DNA from: Rhizobium acidisoli
GTDB lineage: Bacteria > Pseudomonadota > Alphaproteobacteria > Rhizobiales > Rhizobiaceae
Direction of reading: 5' to 3'
NCBI RefSeq assembly: GCF_002531755.2
Contig: NZ_CP035002.1
Location: 620,001 to 684,000, forward strand
DNA: 64,000 bases
Under the pieces are notes generated by a model that was given only the letters and a program-made list of their open reading frames with translations, was not told the DNA's origin and made no database searches. Positions 19,246 to 27,971 of the stretch are shown piece by piece. The translations under genes and the position numbers were made by a program. The number at the start of each line of letters is the position of its first letter. Position 1 is the stretch's first letter.

Positions 19246-20250
19246 TTATACGCTGCCGGCGGCTTTCCTGTTGATGAAGCTGAGAGCCAGCACGGCGAAG
19301 ATCAGCGTTCCCGTGCCGACCTGCTGCCAGTAAAAATTCAGATCGGTCAACAGCAGCCCGTTGGCGACGATCCCGAGCAGCAGTGCGCCGAGAACGGTGC
19401 CGCCGACATTCGGCCGCCCGAGCGGGCTGAGCGTCGTGCCGATGAAGGTTGCGCCGATGGCGTTCAGCAGGAAGGCATTGCCCGAGGAGGGGATGTAGGT
19501 GGTGACGGTCGCGGTCAGGATCAGACCGGCGATTGCCGCGATCAGCCCGACCAGGATAAAGGTCACCGCGACATGGGCCGGTGCTGCGATGCCGGAATAG
19601 CGCACGACGCCCGGCTGGATGCCGATCGACAGAATGACGCGGCCGAACCGTGTGCGGGCAAAAACGACCGCGGCGGCCGCGATGATGACGATGGCAATGG
19701 CAAGTGGCATGGGAAAGCCGCCGATCGCACCGTGGCCGAGGAAGCGGAAGGCTTCCGGCACGCGGTTCGGCGGCAGATAGACCGGATTGCCGCCATTGGT
19801 CAGCAATTGCTGGACGCTGCGGCCGATGAACAATGTGCCGAGCGTTGCCAGGAACGGCGACACGCCGATCCCGGAGATCAGAAATGCGTTGAAGGCGCCG
19901 ACGAACGCTCCGGCGGCCAGCCCCGCGAGCGCGGCGATCGCCACCGGCTGTCCGGCAAGCACGAGTGAGACGAAGGCGAAGCTCGCAAAATCCATCGCCG
20001 TGCCCACCGACAGATCGATGCCGCCCGACGCGACCGCGAAGGTCATGGCAATCGAGACGATGACAAGCAGCGTAAAATTGTTGACCAGGATGCTTTGTAG
20101 GTTCACAGGCGTCAGGAATGTCGGCGTTGCCACGGAAAAGGCGGCAAAGACCGCAATCAGCGCGAGGATCAGCCCATAGCGCAGCAGGCCGCCTGTGATA
20201 AGGCGCGGCAGGCCTGTCGTCTTGGCGGGGGTAGTGGTCTGGAGCGACAT
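19246..20250 (-). CDS. ribose-type ABC importer, permease 2
   Basis: 334 residues, RbsC/BPD_transp_2 type with 8-10 hydrophobic segments. Typical motifs are VASGGIDLSVGTAMDF and GNAFLLNAIGATFIGTTLSPLGRPNVGGTVLGALLLG. It starts 2 nt after the stop of the other permease, so the two are coupled. Last gene of the importer operon, converging on glpK with 25 nt between. The substrate is probably a pentose, another monosaccharide or a related small compound; the sequence does not settle it. Confidence 0.85.
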   Translation of the reverse strand: MSLQTTTPAKTTGLPRLITGGLLRYGLILALIAVFAAFSVATPTFLTPVNLQSILVNNFTLLVIVSIAMTFAVASGGIDLSVGTAMDFASFAFVSLVLAGQPVAIAALAGLAAGAFVGAFNAFLISGIGVSPFLATLGTLFIGRSVQQLLTNGGNPVYLPPNRVPEAFRFLGHGAIGGFPMPLAIAIVIIAAAAVVFARTRFGRVILSIGIQPGVVRYSGIAAPAHVAVTFILVGLIAAIAGLILTATVTTYIPSSGNAFLLNAIGATFIGTTLSPLGRPNVGGTVLGALLLGIVANGLLLTDLNFYWQQVGTGTLIFAVLALSFINRKAAGSV

Positions 20251-20252
20251 GG

Positions 20253-21272
20253 TCAGGCCTCCTGCCGGCGCAGCAGCGTGGTCGCGGAAACGACGATGAG
20301 AATGAGTACGCCCTGGACGCCGCTGACGAGCGTGCTCGATATGTTCAGCAGCTGAAAGCCATTGGTGAGGAAGCCGACCAGCAGCGCGGAAAGCAGCGTC
20401 CCTGTGACGGTCGGAACCAGCCGGCGCGAAAACACCGCGCCGAGGAGGGCCGTCACGACAACAGGCAGCAGCATCTCGCCGGCACCGGTCGTGCTGCCGC
20501 TGAGATAGGAAACGGACAGGATGCCGGCGATGCCGCCGCAAAGGCCGCTGGTGACGAAGGCGCCGGCGAGCAGGCGGCGAAGCGGCAAGCCGGCGGCACG
20601 CGCCGCATCTGGAAACTCACCGACGGCATAGAGACGCAGCCCGAGCGGCGTATATTGCACGATCGCCGTCGCAATGGCCGTGAAGCCGAGGAGCACATAG
20701 GCAAGAACCGGTATGCCGAAAGGATCCGAAGCCGAAAGCGCCGATAGGAAAGGCGTCGAGGCCGGCAGGACGGTATTGCTCGTCAGCACCAGTTCCAGGC
20801 CGGCGACGATATTCATGACGGCAAGCGTTGCGAGCAGCGGCACGATGCCGGCATAGACGACGGCAATGGCATTGACCGAGCCGATCAGCGCGCCGGTGAG
20901 GATCGATGCCGCGATCGCTGTCGCATCGCCATAGCCGAGTTGCGTCAGGCTGGCATAAACGGCGGCGCTGAGGCCCATATTGGCCGCCAGCGACAGGTCG
21001 ATGCCGCCGGTGACGACATTGGAGCCGCCGGCAATCAGCACGACCGTCAGTCCGATGGCAAGAACGCCCGAGATGGCCGATTGGCCAAGCACGTTGCCGA
21101 TATTGCCGATGCTGAGGAAATAGGGCGCGGTCAGCGAGAAGATCAGCAGGATGGCGGCAAAAGCGATGAGCGAACCGAAGCGCAAAGCCGCAGCCGCAAT
21201 ATTGCCGTCCGGCCGGGCAGGCGATTCCCCAGCGGCAAAGCCGGAAGGCGTGAATTCCACTTCAGCCGACAT
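20253..21272 (-). CDS. ribose-type ABC importer, permease 1
   Basis: 339 residues, RbsC type. After a 30-residue polar start (SAEVEFTPSGFAAGESPARPD), hydrophobic segments begin at LIAFAAILLIFSLTAPYFL. The family motif is SNVVTGGIDLSLAANMGLSA. ATG 21272 overlaps the end of the ATPase gene by 11 nt. With the second permease it forms a heterodimeric channel, less usual than the RbsC homodimer but common in rhizobial sugar importers. Confidence 0.85.
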   Translation of the reverse strand: MSAEVEFTPSGFAAGESPARPDGNIAAAALRFGSLIAFAAILLIFSLTAPYFLSIGNIGNVLGQSAISGVLAIGLTVVLIAGGSNVVTGGIDLSLAANMGLSAAVYASLTQLGYGDATAIAASILTGALIGSVNAIAVVYAGIVPLLATLAVMNIVAGLELVLTSNTVLPASTPFLSALSASDPFGIPVLAYVLLGFTAIATAIVQYTPLGLRLYAVGEFPDAARAAGLPLRRLLAGAFVTSGLCGGIAGILSVSYLSGSTTGAGEMLLPVVVTALLGAVFSRRLVPTVTGTLLSALLVGFLTNGFQLLNISSTLVSGVQGVLILIVVSATTLLRRQEA

Positions 21273-22812
21273 GGCGCTGTCCCTTGGATGATCCGGTCGA
21301 TTGCGCCAGCACGGCATCCGCGCTGGTTTCCGAGGAGATGAATTCGCGCACCACGCGGCCGCGGAAAAGCACGAGGATGCGATCGGTGATGCCGACGAGT
21401 TCGGGCAGATCCGAAGACAAGACGATCACGCCGGCGCCGCGCGCGGCAAGTTCGCCGATCAGCCTGTAGATCTCGACCTTGGAGCCGATGTCGACGCCGA
21501 CCGTCGGCTCGTCGAGGAGATAGACCTCGGAGCGACGGCTCAGCCATTTGGCGATGGCGATCTTCTGCTGGTTGCCGCCCGAAAGCGTGCGCAGCAAAGC
21601 ATCGCGGCCATTGGTTTTCACCTGGAGCCGCGCAATCAGCGCTTCGACCTCGCTTTGCTCGCGTCTGCGATCGAGAAAGCCGAAACGTGTGAAGCGGCCA
21701 AGGCTCGAAAGGCTGATATTTTCCGCGACGCTGAGGTCGACCGCCACCCCGTGGCGGCGGCGATCTTCCGGCACCAGCGCGATTTCGCGGCCGGCTGCCT
21801 GCGTCGGATTGGTGAAACGGGCAGGCTTGCCGTTGATTTCGATGCGGCCGGAAGCCGGTGTCTCCAGCCCGAAGAGAGTGCGAACCAGCTCCTTTGCGCC
21901 GGAGCCGAGCAGCCCGGTGAGGCCGAGCACCTCGCCGCGGCGAAGCGTGAAGCTGATGTCGCTGTATTTTCCCGGCGCCGACAGCTGCTCGACCTTGAGG
22001 ATCTCCTCACCGGGCGTCACCTCAGGCTTCGGAAACATTTCCTTGATATCGCGCTCGACCATCAGCCGGGCGATCGCTGCGGCCGACGTCTCTCGGATCG
22101 GCAAGGAGGCGACATCAAGCCCGTTGCGCAGCACGGTGACCTGGTCGCAGCGTTCCTCGATTTCATTCAGATAGTGCGAGATATAGATGATGGTGACGCC
22201 TTCGTCGCGCAGGCGGCGGATCAGCCGGAAGAGGATCTCGGCCTCGCGGGCCACCAGGGCGGCCGTCGGTTCGTCGAAGACCAGCACCTTCGGCTGGTTG
22301 AGGAGAGCGCGGGTGATTTGCACGATCTGCTTTTCGGCAGTCGACAATTCGCCGATCAGGGCGGTGTTCGGCAGACGAAGACCGAAATAATCGTTGAGAA
22401 TATCGGATGCGCGGCGCTGCATCTGCCGCCGGTCGAGGAACGGTGTGCCTGATATCCGCGGTTCCCGGCCGAGGAAGAGAGCTTCGCCGACGGTGAAAGT
22501 CGACACCAGCAGCCGGTCCTGGTGAATGAAGTGGATGCCGAGCTCTTCGGCAAGATGCGGCGTCAGCCTGTCAAATATCTGCCCTTCGATTTCGATCCGG
22601 CCATCATCCGGCTGGTGAAGGCCGGCCAGCAGCTTGATAAGCGTCGATTTGCCGGCGCCATTTTGGCCGACGAGACCGTGAATGGTGCCGCGTTTGACGA
22701 TCAGCGACGCACCGGCCAGCGCCTGCGCGCCGCCGAAGCGCTTGACGATGCCTTCGAAGCGGATGATGTCGTCGCGCGCCGTCACCGGCTGCTTCAAGGA
22801 AATGGCCGTCAT
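21262..22812 (-). CDS. ribose-type ABC importer, duplicated ATP-binding protein
   Basis: 516 residues with two ABC domains, as in RbsA/XylG. Domain 1: Walker A GQNGAGKST, signature LSTAEKQ (normal variation in this family), Walker B VLVFDEPTAAL. Domain 2: the P-loop is degraded (TGLLGSGAKEL), but LSGGNQQKIAIAKWL and VYLLDEPTVGVDIGSK are intact; this asymmetry is usual for RbsA-type proteins. ATG 22812 has GGAG upstream. The gap to the binding-protein gene holds a hairpin. Confidence 0.88.
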   Translation of the reverse strand: MTAISLKQPVTARDDIIRFEGIVKRFGGAQALAGASLIVKRGTIHGLVGQNGAGKSTLIKLLAGLHQPDDGRIEIEGQIFDRLTPHLAEELGIHFIHQDRLLVSTFTVGEALFLGREPRISGTPFLDRRQMQRRASDILNDYFGLRLPNTALIGELSTAEKQIVQITRALLNQPKVLVFDEPTAALVAREAEILFRLIRRLRDEGVTIIYISHYLNEIEERCDQVTVLRNGLDVASLPIRETSAAAIARLMVERDIKEMFPKPEVTPGEEILKVEQLSAPGKYSDISFTLRRGEVLGLTGLLGSGAKELVRTLFGLETPASGRIEINGKPARFTNPTQAAGREIALVPEDRRRHGVAVDLSVAENISLSSLGRFTRFGFLDRRREQSEVEALIARLQVKTNGRDALLRTLSGGNQQKIAIAKWLSRRSEVYLLDEPTVGVDIGSKVEIYRLIGELAARGAGVIVLSSDLPELVGITDRILVLFRGRVVREFISSETSADAVLAQSTGSSKGQRHVG

Positions 22813-22837
22813 AGGATTTCTCCGGTCATCTTGTCGG

Positions 22838-22862
22838 GGCGATCCAGCGAGGCCGGATCGCC
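22838..22862 (-). terminator. hairpin between binding protein and ATPase genes
   Basis: GGCGATCC (22838-22845) and GGATCGCC (22855-22862) pair perfectly around a 9-nt loop. It lies in the 62-nt gap after the first gene of the operon. Such hairpins often stabilise the binding-protein message and lower downstream expression, giving more binding protein than transporter. Confidence 0.45.
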
Positions 22863-22874
22863 AATCAGACAAGC

Positions 22875-23888
22875 TCAGCCGATGCCGAGCTTCTTGGTGA
22901 CTTCGCCGACATTGGCCTTGTTGGCGAGAAGGGCGGGAACATATGTCTCGCGCGGCAGGGGCTGGCCGGCGAGCAGCCTGGCGACGTTGCGGATGGCGGT
23001 GAGGCCGATTTCCGCCGGCTGCTGCGCGACGTCAGCACCCGCCGGCGACTTTGGATCGGCGACAAGCTGCAGCACTTCAGGGCTGCCATCGACGCCGTAG
23101 GTGCGAATTTCGGTCCGCCCGGCCGCCGCCAAAGCCTGGGTGGCGCCAAGCTGCGGAATATCCCAGGCCGACCAAATCGCCTTGATCGAACCTTTTTCGG
23201 GATATTTGTTGAGGATTGTGGTGATCTGCGTGAAGGCATCCTGCACGGTGTTCGGGATGACGTCGCGCAGTTCCGGCTGGAGGATTTTCACCTTCGGGAA
23301 ATATTTGACGACATTGACCAGTTGGTCATAGCGGATCGCGCAGGGGGTCACGCCATAGAAGCCGTTAAAGACGACGATATTGCCTTCACCGCCGATATCG
23401 GAGACGAGCTGCAGCGCCAGGTCCTTGCCGATGCCCCAGTTGTCGGAGGTGGTGTTGTTGATCGAATTGGTCGAGCCAACGTCGACGGTCAGAACCGGAA
23501 TGCCGGCGTCACGCGCCTTCTTCAGCCAGGGGTCGATAACGCTGAGCGTGCCGAGGATTTGAACGATCGCATCCGGCTTCTGGGCGATCAGCGTCTGCAG
23601 CTGCGACACCAGCTTGCCGTCATTGCGCCCGGCATCGACGGCGATCGGCTCGCCGCCGAGGCGTTTTACCTCTTCGATCTGGGCATTATAGGCCCGCAGG
23701 TCGAAGAAATGATCGGTGCCGGTCGCGCTGATGGCGATGCGCTTGCCTTTTAGCGACAGTTCTTCGTCGGCTGCCAAAACCGCCTTCTGCCCGACCAGCG
23801 AAGCGCCGGCGACGGCGACCCCTGCCGCCGCGGACAGTTTCAACAGGTCTCGTCTTCCGAAGCGGGTTCCGGACTTTTCAATGCTCAT
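22875..23888 (-). CDS. ribose-type ABC importer, periplasmic binding protein
   Basis: 337 residues, periplasmic-binding fold I (RbsB-like). The N-terminus has a twin-arginine type signal: GRRDLLKLSAAAGVAVAGASL, with cleavage near VLAADE. The mature part shows KRIAISATGTDHFFDLRAYNAQIEEVKRLGG and IAQKPDAIVQILGT. ATG 23888 follows GGAGAGAGTGGTC. First gene of the operon. A Tat signal on a sugar-binding protein is seen in rhizobia but is not the rule. Confidence 0.88.
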   Translation of the reverse strand: MSIEKSGTRFGRRDLLKLSAAAGVAVAGASLVGQKAVLAADEELSLKGKRIAISATGTDHFFDLRAYNAQIEEVKRLGGEPIAVDAGRNDGKLVSQLQTLIAQKPDAIVQILGTLSVIDPWLKKARDAGIPVLTVDVGSTNSINNTTSDNWGIGKDLALQLVSDIGGEGNIVVFNGFYGVTPCAIRYDQLVNVVKYFPKVKILQPELRDVIPNTVQDAFTQITTILNKYPEKGSIKAIWSAWDIPQLGATQALAAAGRTEIRTYGVDGSPEVLQLVADPKSPAGADVAQQPAEIGLTAIRNVARLLAGQPLPRETYVPALLANKANVGEVTKKLGIG

Positions 23889-23911
23889 GACCACTCTCTC
23901 CAATTATGTAT

Positions 23912-23930
23912 GTCTATAAATTAAGTAGAC
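23912..23930 (-). promoter_or_regulatory. small AT-rich palindrome upstream of the importer operon
   Basis: GTCTA (23912-23916) and TAGAC (23926-23930) flank an AT-rich 9-nt core, 24-42 nt before the binding-protein start. Its position fits an operator or promoter of the importer operon. Weak evidence; no regulator gene adjoins it. Confidence 0.25.
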
Positions 23931-24113
23931 TAATAAGAATGAGGAGAAAGGAATTTCCAAAAAGACCCTTTCTGAGAAAAAGAGTGAGCAGATCGCAAGC
24001 TCTTTCCTGGCCGGGTTTGCCGCAACGATCGATCGGCAGCTCGGTAATGACGCTCTTGATCATCGGCCCAGTTGAGACTAAATATAACCTCAAGTGAAAA
24101 AGGAGCCATTGTC

Positions 24114-24545
24114 ATGATGGGATTTGCTGCCGTTGCCGACGTTCTCGGATTGCCTGCCAGGGAGCCGGCGTCGCGCTCTGCCTTCGGCCTGCTCTCCAGC
24201 ATCGAGGCGGGGTTGCCGGTCAAGGCGCTTGACCGCATGGCGCTGCTTCTGGCCCCTGATGACACCCAGTTCAAATACCGGCTCGTTCCCAAGGCCACTT
24301 ATGAGCGGCGCAAGTCCAAGCATCGGCTCTCCTCCGACGAGGGCATAAGGCTCGCCCGTCTGGCGCGGGTCTGGGGGCTGGCGCTCGATGTCTGGCAGAC
24401 CGAGGCGGAGGCGCGGGATTTCCTGTTTCGCCCGCATGCGATGCTGGAGGACAGGCGGCCGATCGATGTCGTCATCCAGAGCGAGCTCGGCGGCGAGCTC
24501 GTGCTTGATATCCTTGGAAGCCTGAAATACGGCAGCGCTGCGTGA
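24114..24545 (+). CDS. Xre/MbcA/ParS-type antitoxin
   Basis: 143 residues. An N-terminal helical part (SIEAGLPVKALDRMALLLAPD) precedes the C-terminal MbcA/ParS/Xre antitoxin domain (DUF2384): LSSDEGIRLARLARVWGLALDVW, then a long helix and IDVVIQSELGGELVLDILGSLKYGSAA. ATG 24114 follows AGGAG at 8 nt; ATG 24117 is an alternative. It neutralises the RES toxin encoded next, with which it overlaps by 4 nt, and probably represses the pair. Confidence 0.85.
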   Translation: MMGFAAVADVLGLPAREPASRSAFGLLSSIEAGLPVKALDRMALLLAPDDTQFKYRLVPKATYERRKSKHRLSSDEGIRLARLARVWGLALDVWQTEAEARDFLFRPHAMLEDRRPIDVVIQSELGGELVLDILGSLKYGSAA

Positions 24546-25000
24546 GCGCACAGCTTCTTGACCGCACGCTGACATCCGTCCGCATCGGCGACCCAAACGG
24601 AACCTACCCGATCTTCGATGCCACCGGCTCGACCATCGCGCCGGGGCGGTGGAACACCTTGGGCAGCCCGATCATCTATACGAGCGAACACTATTCGACG
24701 GCGCTGCTCGAAAAGCTCGTCCATGGCAGCGGCAGGCTGCCGCCCAACCAGCATTACGTTACGATATCAATGCCGCGCGGGCTCAGCTACGAGGTCTTGT
24801 CAGAGCCGGCGCTGCCTGGCTGGGACAGTATGCCGGCTGCTGTCAGCAAGACCTTCGGCGAAAAGTGGTGTCAGGAGAAGCGCAGCGCCATCCTGCTGGT
24901 GCCAAGCGTCGTTGCCCGCGTCGACCGCAACGTGCTGATCAATCCGGCCCACCCGGAATTCCCGTCGATTAGGGTCAGCCTCCACCAACCGGTCTTCTGA
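24542..25000 (+). CDS. RES-domain toxin (NAD-degrading or ADP-ribosylating)
   Basis: 152 residues, RES family. The three family residues can be placed at Arg36 (GRWN), Glu57 (ALLEKLVH) and Ser122 (LLVPS). Related toxins either degrade NAD+ (MbcT, Res) or ADP-ribosylate a nucleotide-synthesis enzyme (ParT). GTG 24542 overlaps the antitoxin stop (GTGA), typical of coupled toxin-antitoxin pairs. Chromosomal, with no plasmid genes nearby. Confidence 0.88.
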   Translation: MSAQLLDRTLTSVRIGDPNGTYPIFDATGSTIAPGRWNTLGSPIIYTSEHYSTALLEKLVHGSGRLPPNQHYVTISMPRGLSYEVLSEPALPGWDSMPAAVSKTFGEKWCQEKRSAILLVPSVVARVDRNVLINPAHPEFPSIRVSLHQPVF

Positions 25001-25160
25001 TACGCTCGATTTTTCGCGCATCTCTCTTCCAACATAAATGCGGCGAGCTGCTGCCTTGGCTTCCACCACCGCCGCCTGGTCATGCTTCCGCACCCCTTTC
25101 GACCGTTGCGATCGCCCGGAGCGCGCAAGGTCCGCTCGTTCTATCTACTTAAAAGGTAAT

Positions 25161-25216
25161 GCAAGTTTGGTGCGTGGCTATGACGCACGGCAGTCCAATT
25201 GACTGCCTAGACTTGC
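25161..25216. other. compact three-way-junction structure
   Basis: An outer stem GCAAGT (25161-25166) with ACTTGC (25211-25216) encloses two directly adjacent perfect hairpins: GTGCGT/ACGCAC (25170-25175, 25183-25188) and GGCAGTC/GACTGCC (25189-25195, 25201-25207). The spacers to the outer stem are 3 nt on each side. It lies between the toxin gene and the more AT-rich polysaccharide genes. It could be a structured RNA, a terminator or a palindromic repeat element. Confidence 0.4.
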
Positions 25217-25261
25217 GCATGTATAGTTACTGATCCAATTCTGGAAATATAAGTAGAATAC

Positions 25262-26347
25262 ATGTATCATCTCGGCGAAGTTGTAATAAGGCGGCTGCAG
25301 CCAAAGTTGGTTAATTCGGTGAGGAAATTTGTTAGTAAAGGGCAGCCTTACATTATAATGGATTTCCCCTCCACTTACGATCCCGGCCACCACGCCAGTT
25401 GGTTAGGATTGGCAAAGGTATTGCAGGAAGTGACAGGGCGCCTGCCGGCACTTACTGGCGGCTCTCTTCAAAGTATTAACGCAATAAAATACACGCCTGG
25501 CGATGCTCCAATATTCATCTGCGGCTGGGCCGACTTCGGAGATGCAGGGACCGGAAGAGATGATATTCGCTATCGTTTGGCGTGCAAATATCCGGATCGA
25601 ACCATCATTCAGATGCCTCAAACAATCGATTTCCCCAACGAGGCCCTTATGGAATACGCGAAACGTACCATTGGGAGGCATCGCAAATTTTTCTTTATGA
25701 CGCGCGACCAGCAGAGTTTCGAGCTGGCAAAAGCCAACTTCGATTGCGATGTCGAGGCTGGCCCGGACACGGCATTCGGTATCGACCTGCTTAAACCGTT
25801 CGAAGCCGATCCTCTTAGGGCATTATACGTCATGCAGCCGTTTGGAGAGGACGACGTCGATATAGCTGACGCCCGGGCGATTGTCGACGGACCCCTCACC
25901 AATTGGATCAACGGTCCGGATAATTTGTCGCGCCTGCACAAGTCGAGTGTCCTCAAGGCCGTAATGCGCCGTGGCTTTAGCCGCTCCCAGATGGTGGCCC
26001 AACATCACGAGGATGTCGCTGCTCGGTATGTCGATTATGGCGCGAAGATGCTGTCCGGCGCGCAACGGATCATCACCAACCGTTTGCACGGTCATATTCT
26101 TTGTCTTTTGCTCAATAAGCCGCATGTCGCGGTTGCGAGAAACGGCAGCAAGCTCCACGACTTCATCAGTAGCTGGACTGGCGACAGTCTCCTGGTGGAG
26201 AAAGCGACAAACGCCAGTGAGCTTTTGGCGGCAATGTCCCGCCTTCCGTATGAGATGAACGGCGCTTGGTATAAGTCGAGCAGACCGATCGATCTGCGTC
26301 CCGGTCTTCCCGCCCCAGATCTCGTCCCTCATCCCTCTATAGTTTGA
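25262..26347 (+). CDS. polysaccharide pyruvyltransferase family protein
   Basis: 361 residues. The C-terminal YGAKMLSGAQRIITNRLHGHILCLLLNKPHV is the signature of the PS_pyruv_trans family, which adds ketal-pyruvate to sugars of exopolysaccharides (ExoV-like). The N-terminal half (PSTYDPGHHASWLGLAKVL, IIQMPQTIDFPN) also fits. ATG 25262 has only a weak ribosome site. First of three surface-polysaccharide genes whose sequence is visibly more AT-rich than the flanks. Cytoplasmic. The acceptor sugar is unknown. Confidence 0.82.
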   Translation: MYHLGEVVIRRLQPKLVNSVRKFVSKGQPYIIMDFPSTYDPGHHASWLGLAKVLQEVTGRLPALTGGSLQSINAIKYTPGDAPIFICGWADFGDAGTGRDDIRYRLACKYPDRTIIQMPQTIDFPNEALMEYAKRTIGRHRKFFFMTRDQQSFELAKANFDCDVEAGPDTAFGIDLLKPFEADPLRALYVMQPFGEDDVDIADARAIVDGPLTNWINGPDNLSRLHKSSVLKAVMRRGFSRSQMVAQHHEDVAARYVDYGAKMLSGAQRIITNRLHGHILCLLLNKPHVAVARNGSKLHDFISSWTGDSLLVEKATNASELLAAMSRLPYEMNGAWYKSSRPIDLRPGLPAPDLVPHPSIV

Positions 26348-26367
26348 TTGCCCGTAGGAGCTCAGTT

Positions 26368-27879
26368 TTGTCGGTTGCACGAGACGACGATATTCTATTC
26401 AGCCATGTCAGTAAGAACCGATCCGCCGCAGCCGTAACGGGTGCCTTCTGGTCGGCGATGAGTACGCTTATTCCGACGGTCCTCACCTTTGCAGTTTTCG
26501 TGGTGACGTCTCGCGTTCTCCAACCCCAGGATTTCGGACTTGTCGCCCTGGCATTCAGCATCGTGTCGTTTGCAGGCAGTTTTGGGCCGACGGCGTTTGG
26601 CGAAGCAATCATACAGAGAGCCGAAATAAGGCGTAGCCATCTCGATACCATATTCCTGCTTTCCCTTGTCTTTTCATTTTTGATCTACGGAGTTTTGTGC
26701 ATAGCCGCCTCGCCGATCGCGGCATATGTGGGGCATAAGGAGATCACACCCCTTATCTACATCATAGGGCTGAAGGTCTTCTTCGACTTCACCGCCATCG
26801 TTCCGAATGCGATTGTCAATAGAAAGATGTCATTCCATCTGGTGGCGGTCCGGACTGTCATCGCCACGATCACTTCCGCTTGCATTTGCCTTGTCTTGGT
26901 TCTCGCGGGCTTCGGTTTGTGGGCGCTTGCGATTGCTCAGATCGCGGCCACGGCGGCATCGTGCGGCGCTGCTTTCTGGGGTGCGGGGTGGTCGCCTGGG
27001 CTTCACGTGAAGAGAGAAAGCTTGAACGATCTCCTTCACTACGGCTTTTTTGCATCCGGCACTCGCTTTTTACAGACGATGAGCTTGGACAACTTGCTGA
27101 TAGGCGTGCTTCTGAGTCCGTCAGCGCTCGGTATCTATAATTTTTCCAAGCGCCTGTTCGATATGATCAATAACGTCATCGCCGGGGGCCTAACATCTGT
27201 CACGCACGTCTTGCTTTCTTCATTGCGGGCCGATCCGAAGAAAGTTCGAGAAGCATTTCTCATGGCAACGTTTGGTTGCGCTCTGGTTTCTTACCCCGTA
27301 TTCATCGGCCTTGCCGCAGTTGCCGATGATGCGATCACCACAATTTTCGGCGCGCATTGGATCGAAGCCGTTTGGCCAGTCCGATTCTACTGCGTCATCG
27401 GGTTGATGGCTGGGATCGGCTACGTCCAGGCATCCTTGATAAAGAGCCAGGGGGAGATGGATTGGTGGTTCTACTACCAACTGGCCCGAAATCTCCTCAC
27501 GCTCGCGACGATCGCAGTTCTTTATCCTTATGGCGTCACAACGATTGTTTTCGCCATTATGATCGAAGTGCTGTTGTTTTGGCCGATCACCAGCTGGAAG
27601 ATTTCGCGGCATATAGAGCTGAGTGTCGGGGCCTATCTGATGCAATTCCTGCGGCCAAGCCTGGCTTGTGCGGGAATGGTTGCCGTCGTTTTGCTCCTGC
27701 ATGTATCGCTCATTCATTGGTCGCCTTATCCGCGTTTGGCAGTGGAAATCGTTGCAGGCGGGACTGCGTATTGCTGCCTGATATTTGTTCTGTGCAGGGC
27801 TCGCTTGAATGTCTTGATCGGCAGCATAAAGCAGGTACGACAGCGCAAAACCAATAAGGACGCGATGTCGACTCTATAG
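26368..27879 (+). CDS. polysaccharide flippase (Wzx/MATE-like)
   Basis: 503 residues with 12-14 hydrophobic segments; MviN/MATE superfamily polysaccharide transporter. The early motif AAVTGAFWSAMSTLIPTVLTFAVFVV and VLQPQDFGLVALAFSIVSFAG are typical of WzxC-like proteins. TTG 26368 is preferred because AGGAG lies 7 nt upstream; another TTG at 26344 overlaps the previous stop. It would carry lipid-linked oligosaccharide across the inner membrane. Confidence 0.85.
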   Translation: MSVARDDDILFSHVSKNRSAAAVTGAFWSAMSTLIPTVLTFAVFVVTSRVLQPQDFGLVALAFSIVSFAGSFGPTAFGEAIIQRAEIRRSHLDTIFLLSLVFSFLIYGVLCIAASPIAAYVGHKEITPLIYIIGLKVFFDFTAIVPNAIVNRKMSFHLVAVRTVIATITSACICLVLVLAGFGLWALAIAQIAATAASCGAAFWGAGWSPGLHVKRESLNDLLHYGFFASGTRFLQTMSLDNLLIGVLLSPSALGIYNFSKRLFDMINNVIAGGLTSVTHVLLSSLRADPKKVREAFLMATFGCALVSYPVFIGLAAVADDAITTIFGAHWIEAVWPVRFYCVIGLMAGIGYVQASLIKSQGEMDWWFYYQLARNLLTLATIAVLYPYGVTTIVFAIMIEVLLFWPITSWKISRHIELSVGAYLMQFLRPSLACAGMVAVVLLLHVSLIHWSPYPRLAVEIVAGGTAYCCLIFVLCRARLNVLIGSIKQVRQRKTNKDAMSTL

Positions 27880-27971
27880 CCCGTCAATCCGCATTGGGCT
27901 CCCACCTATGCGGTTGGAGCCCAATGCTGTTCAGGCTCTCCAGAATAAAGTGTCATAGGATAATCGATAAG

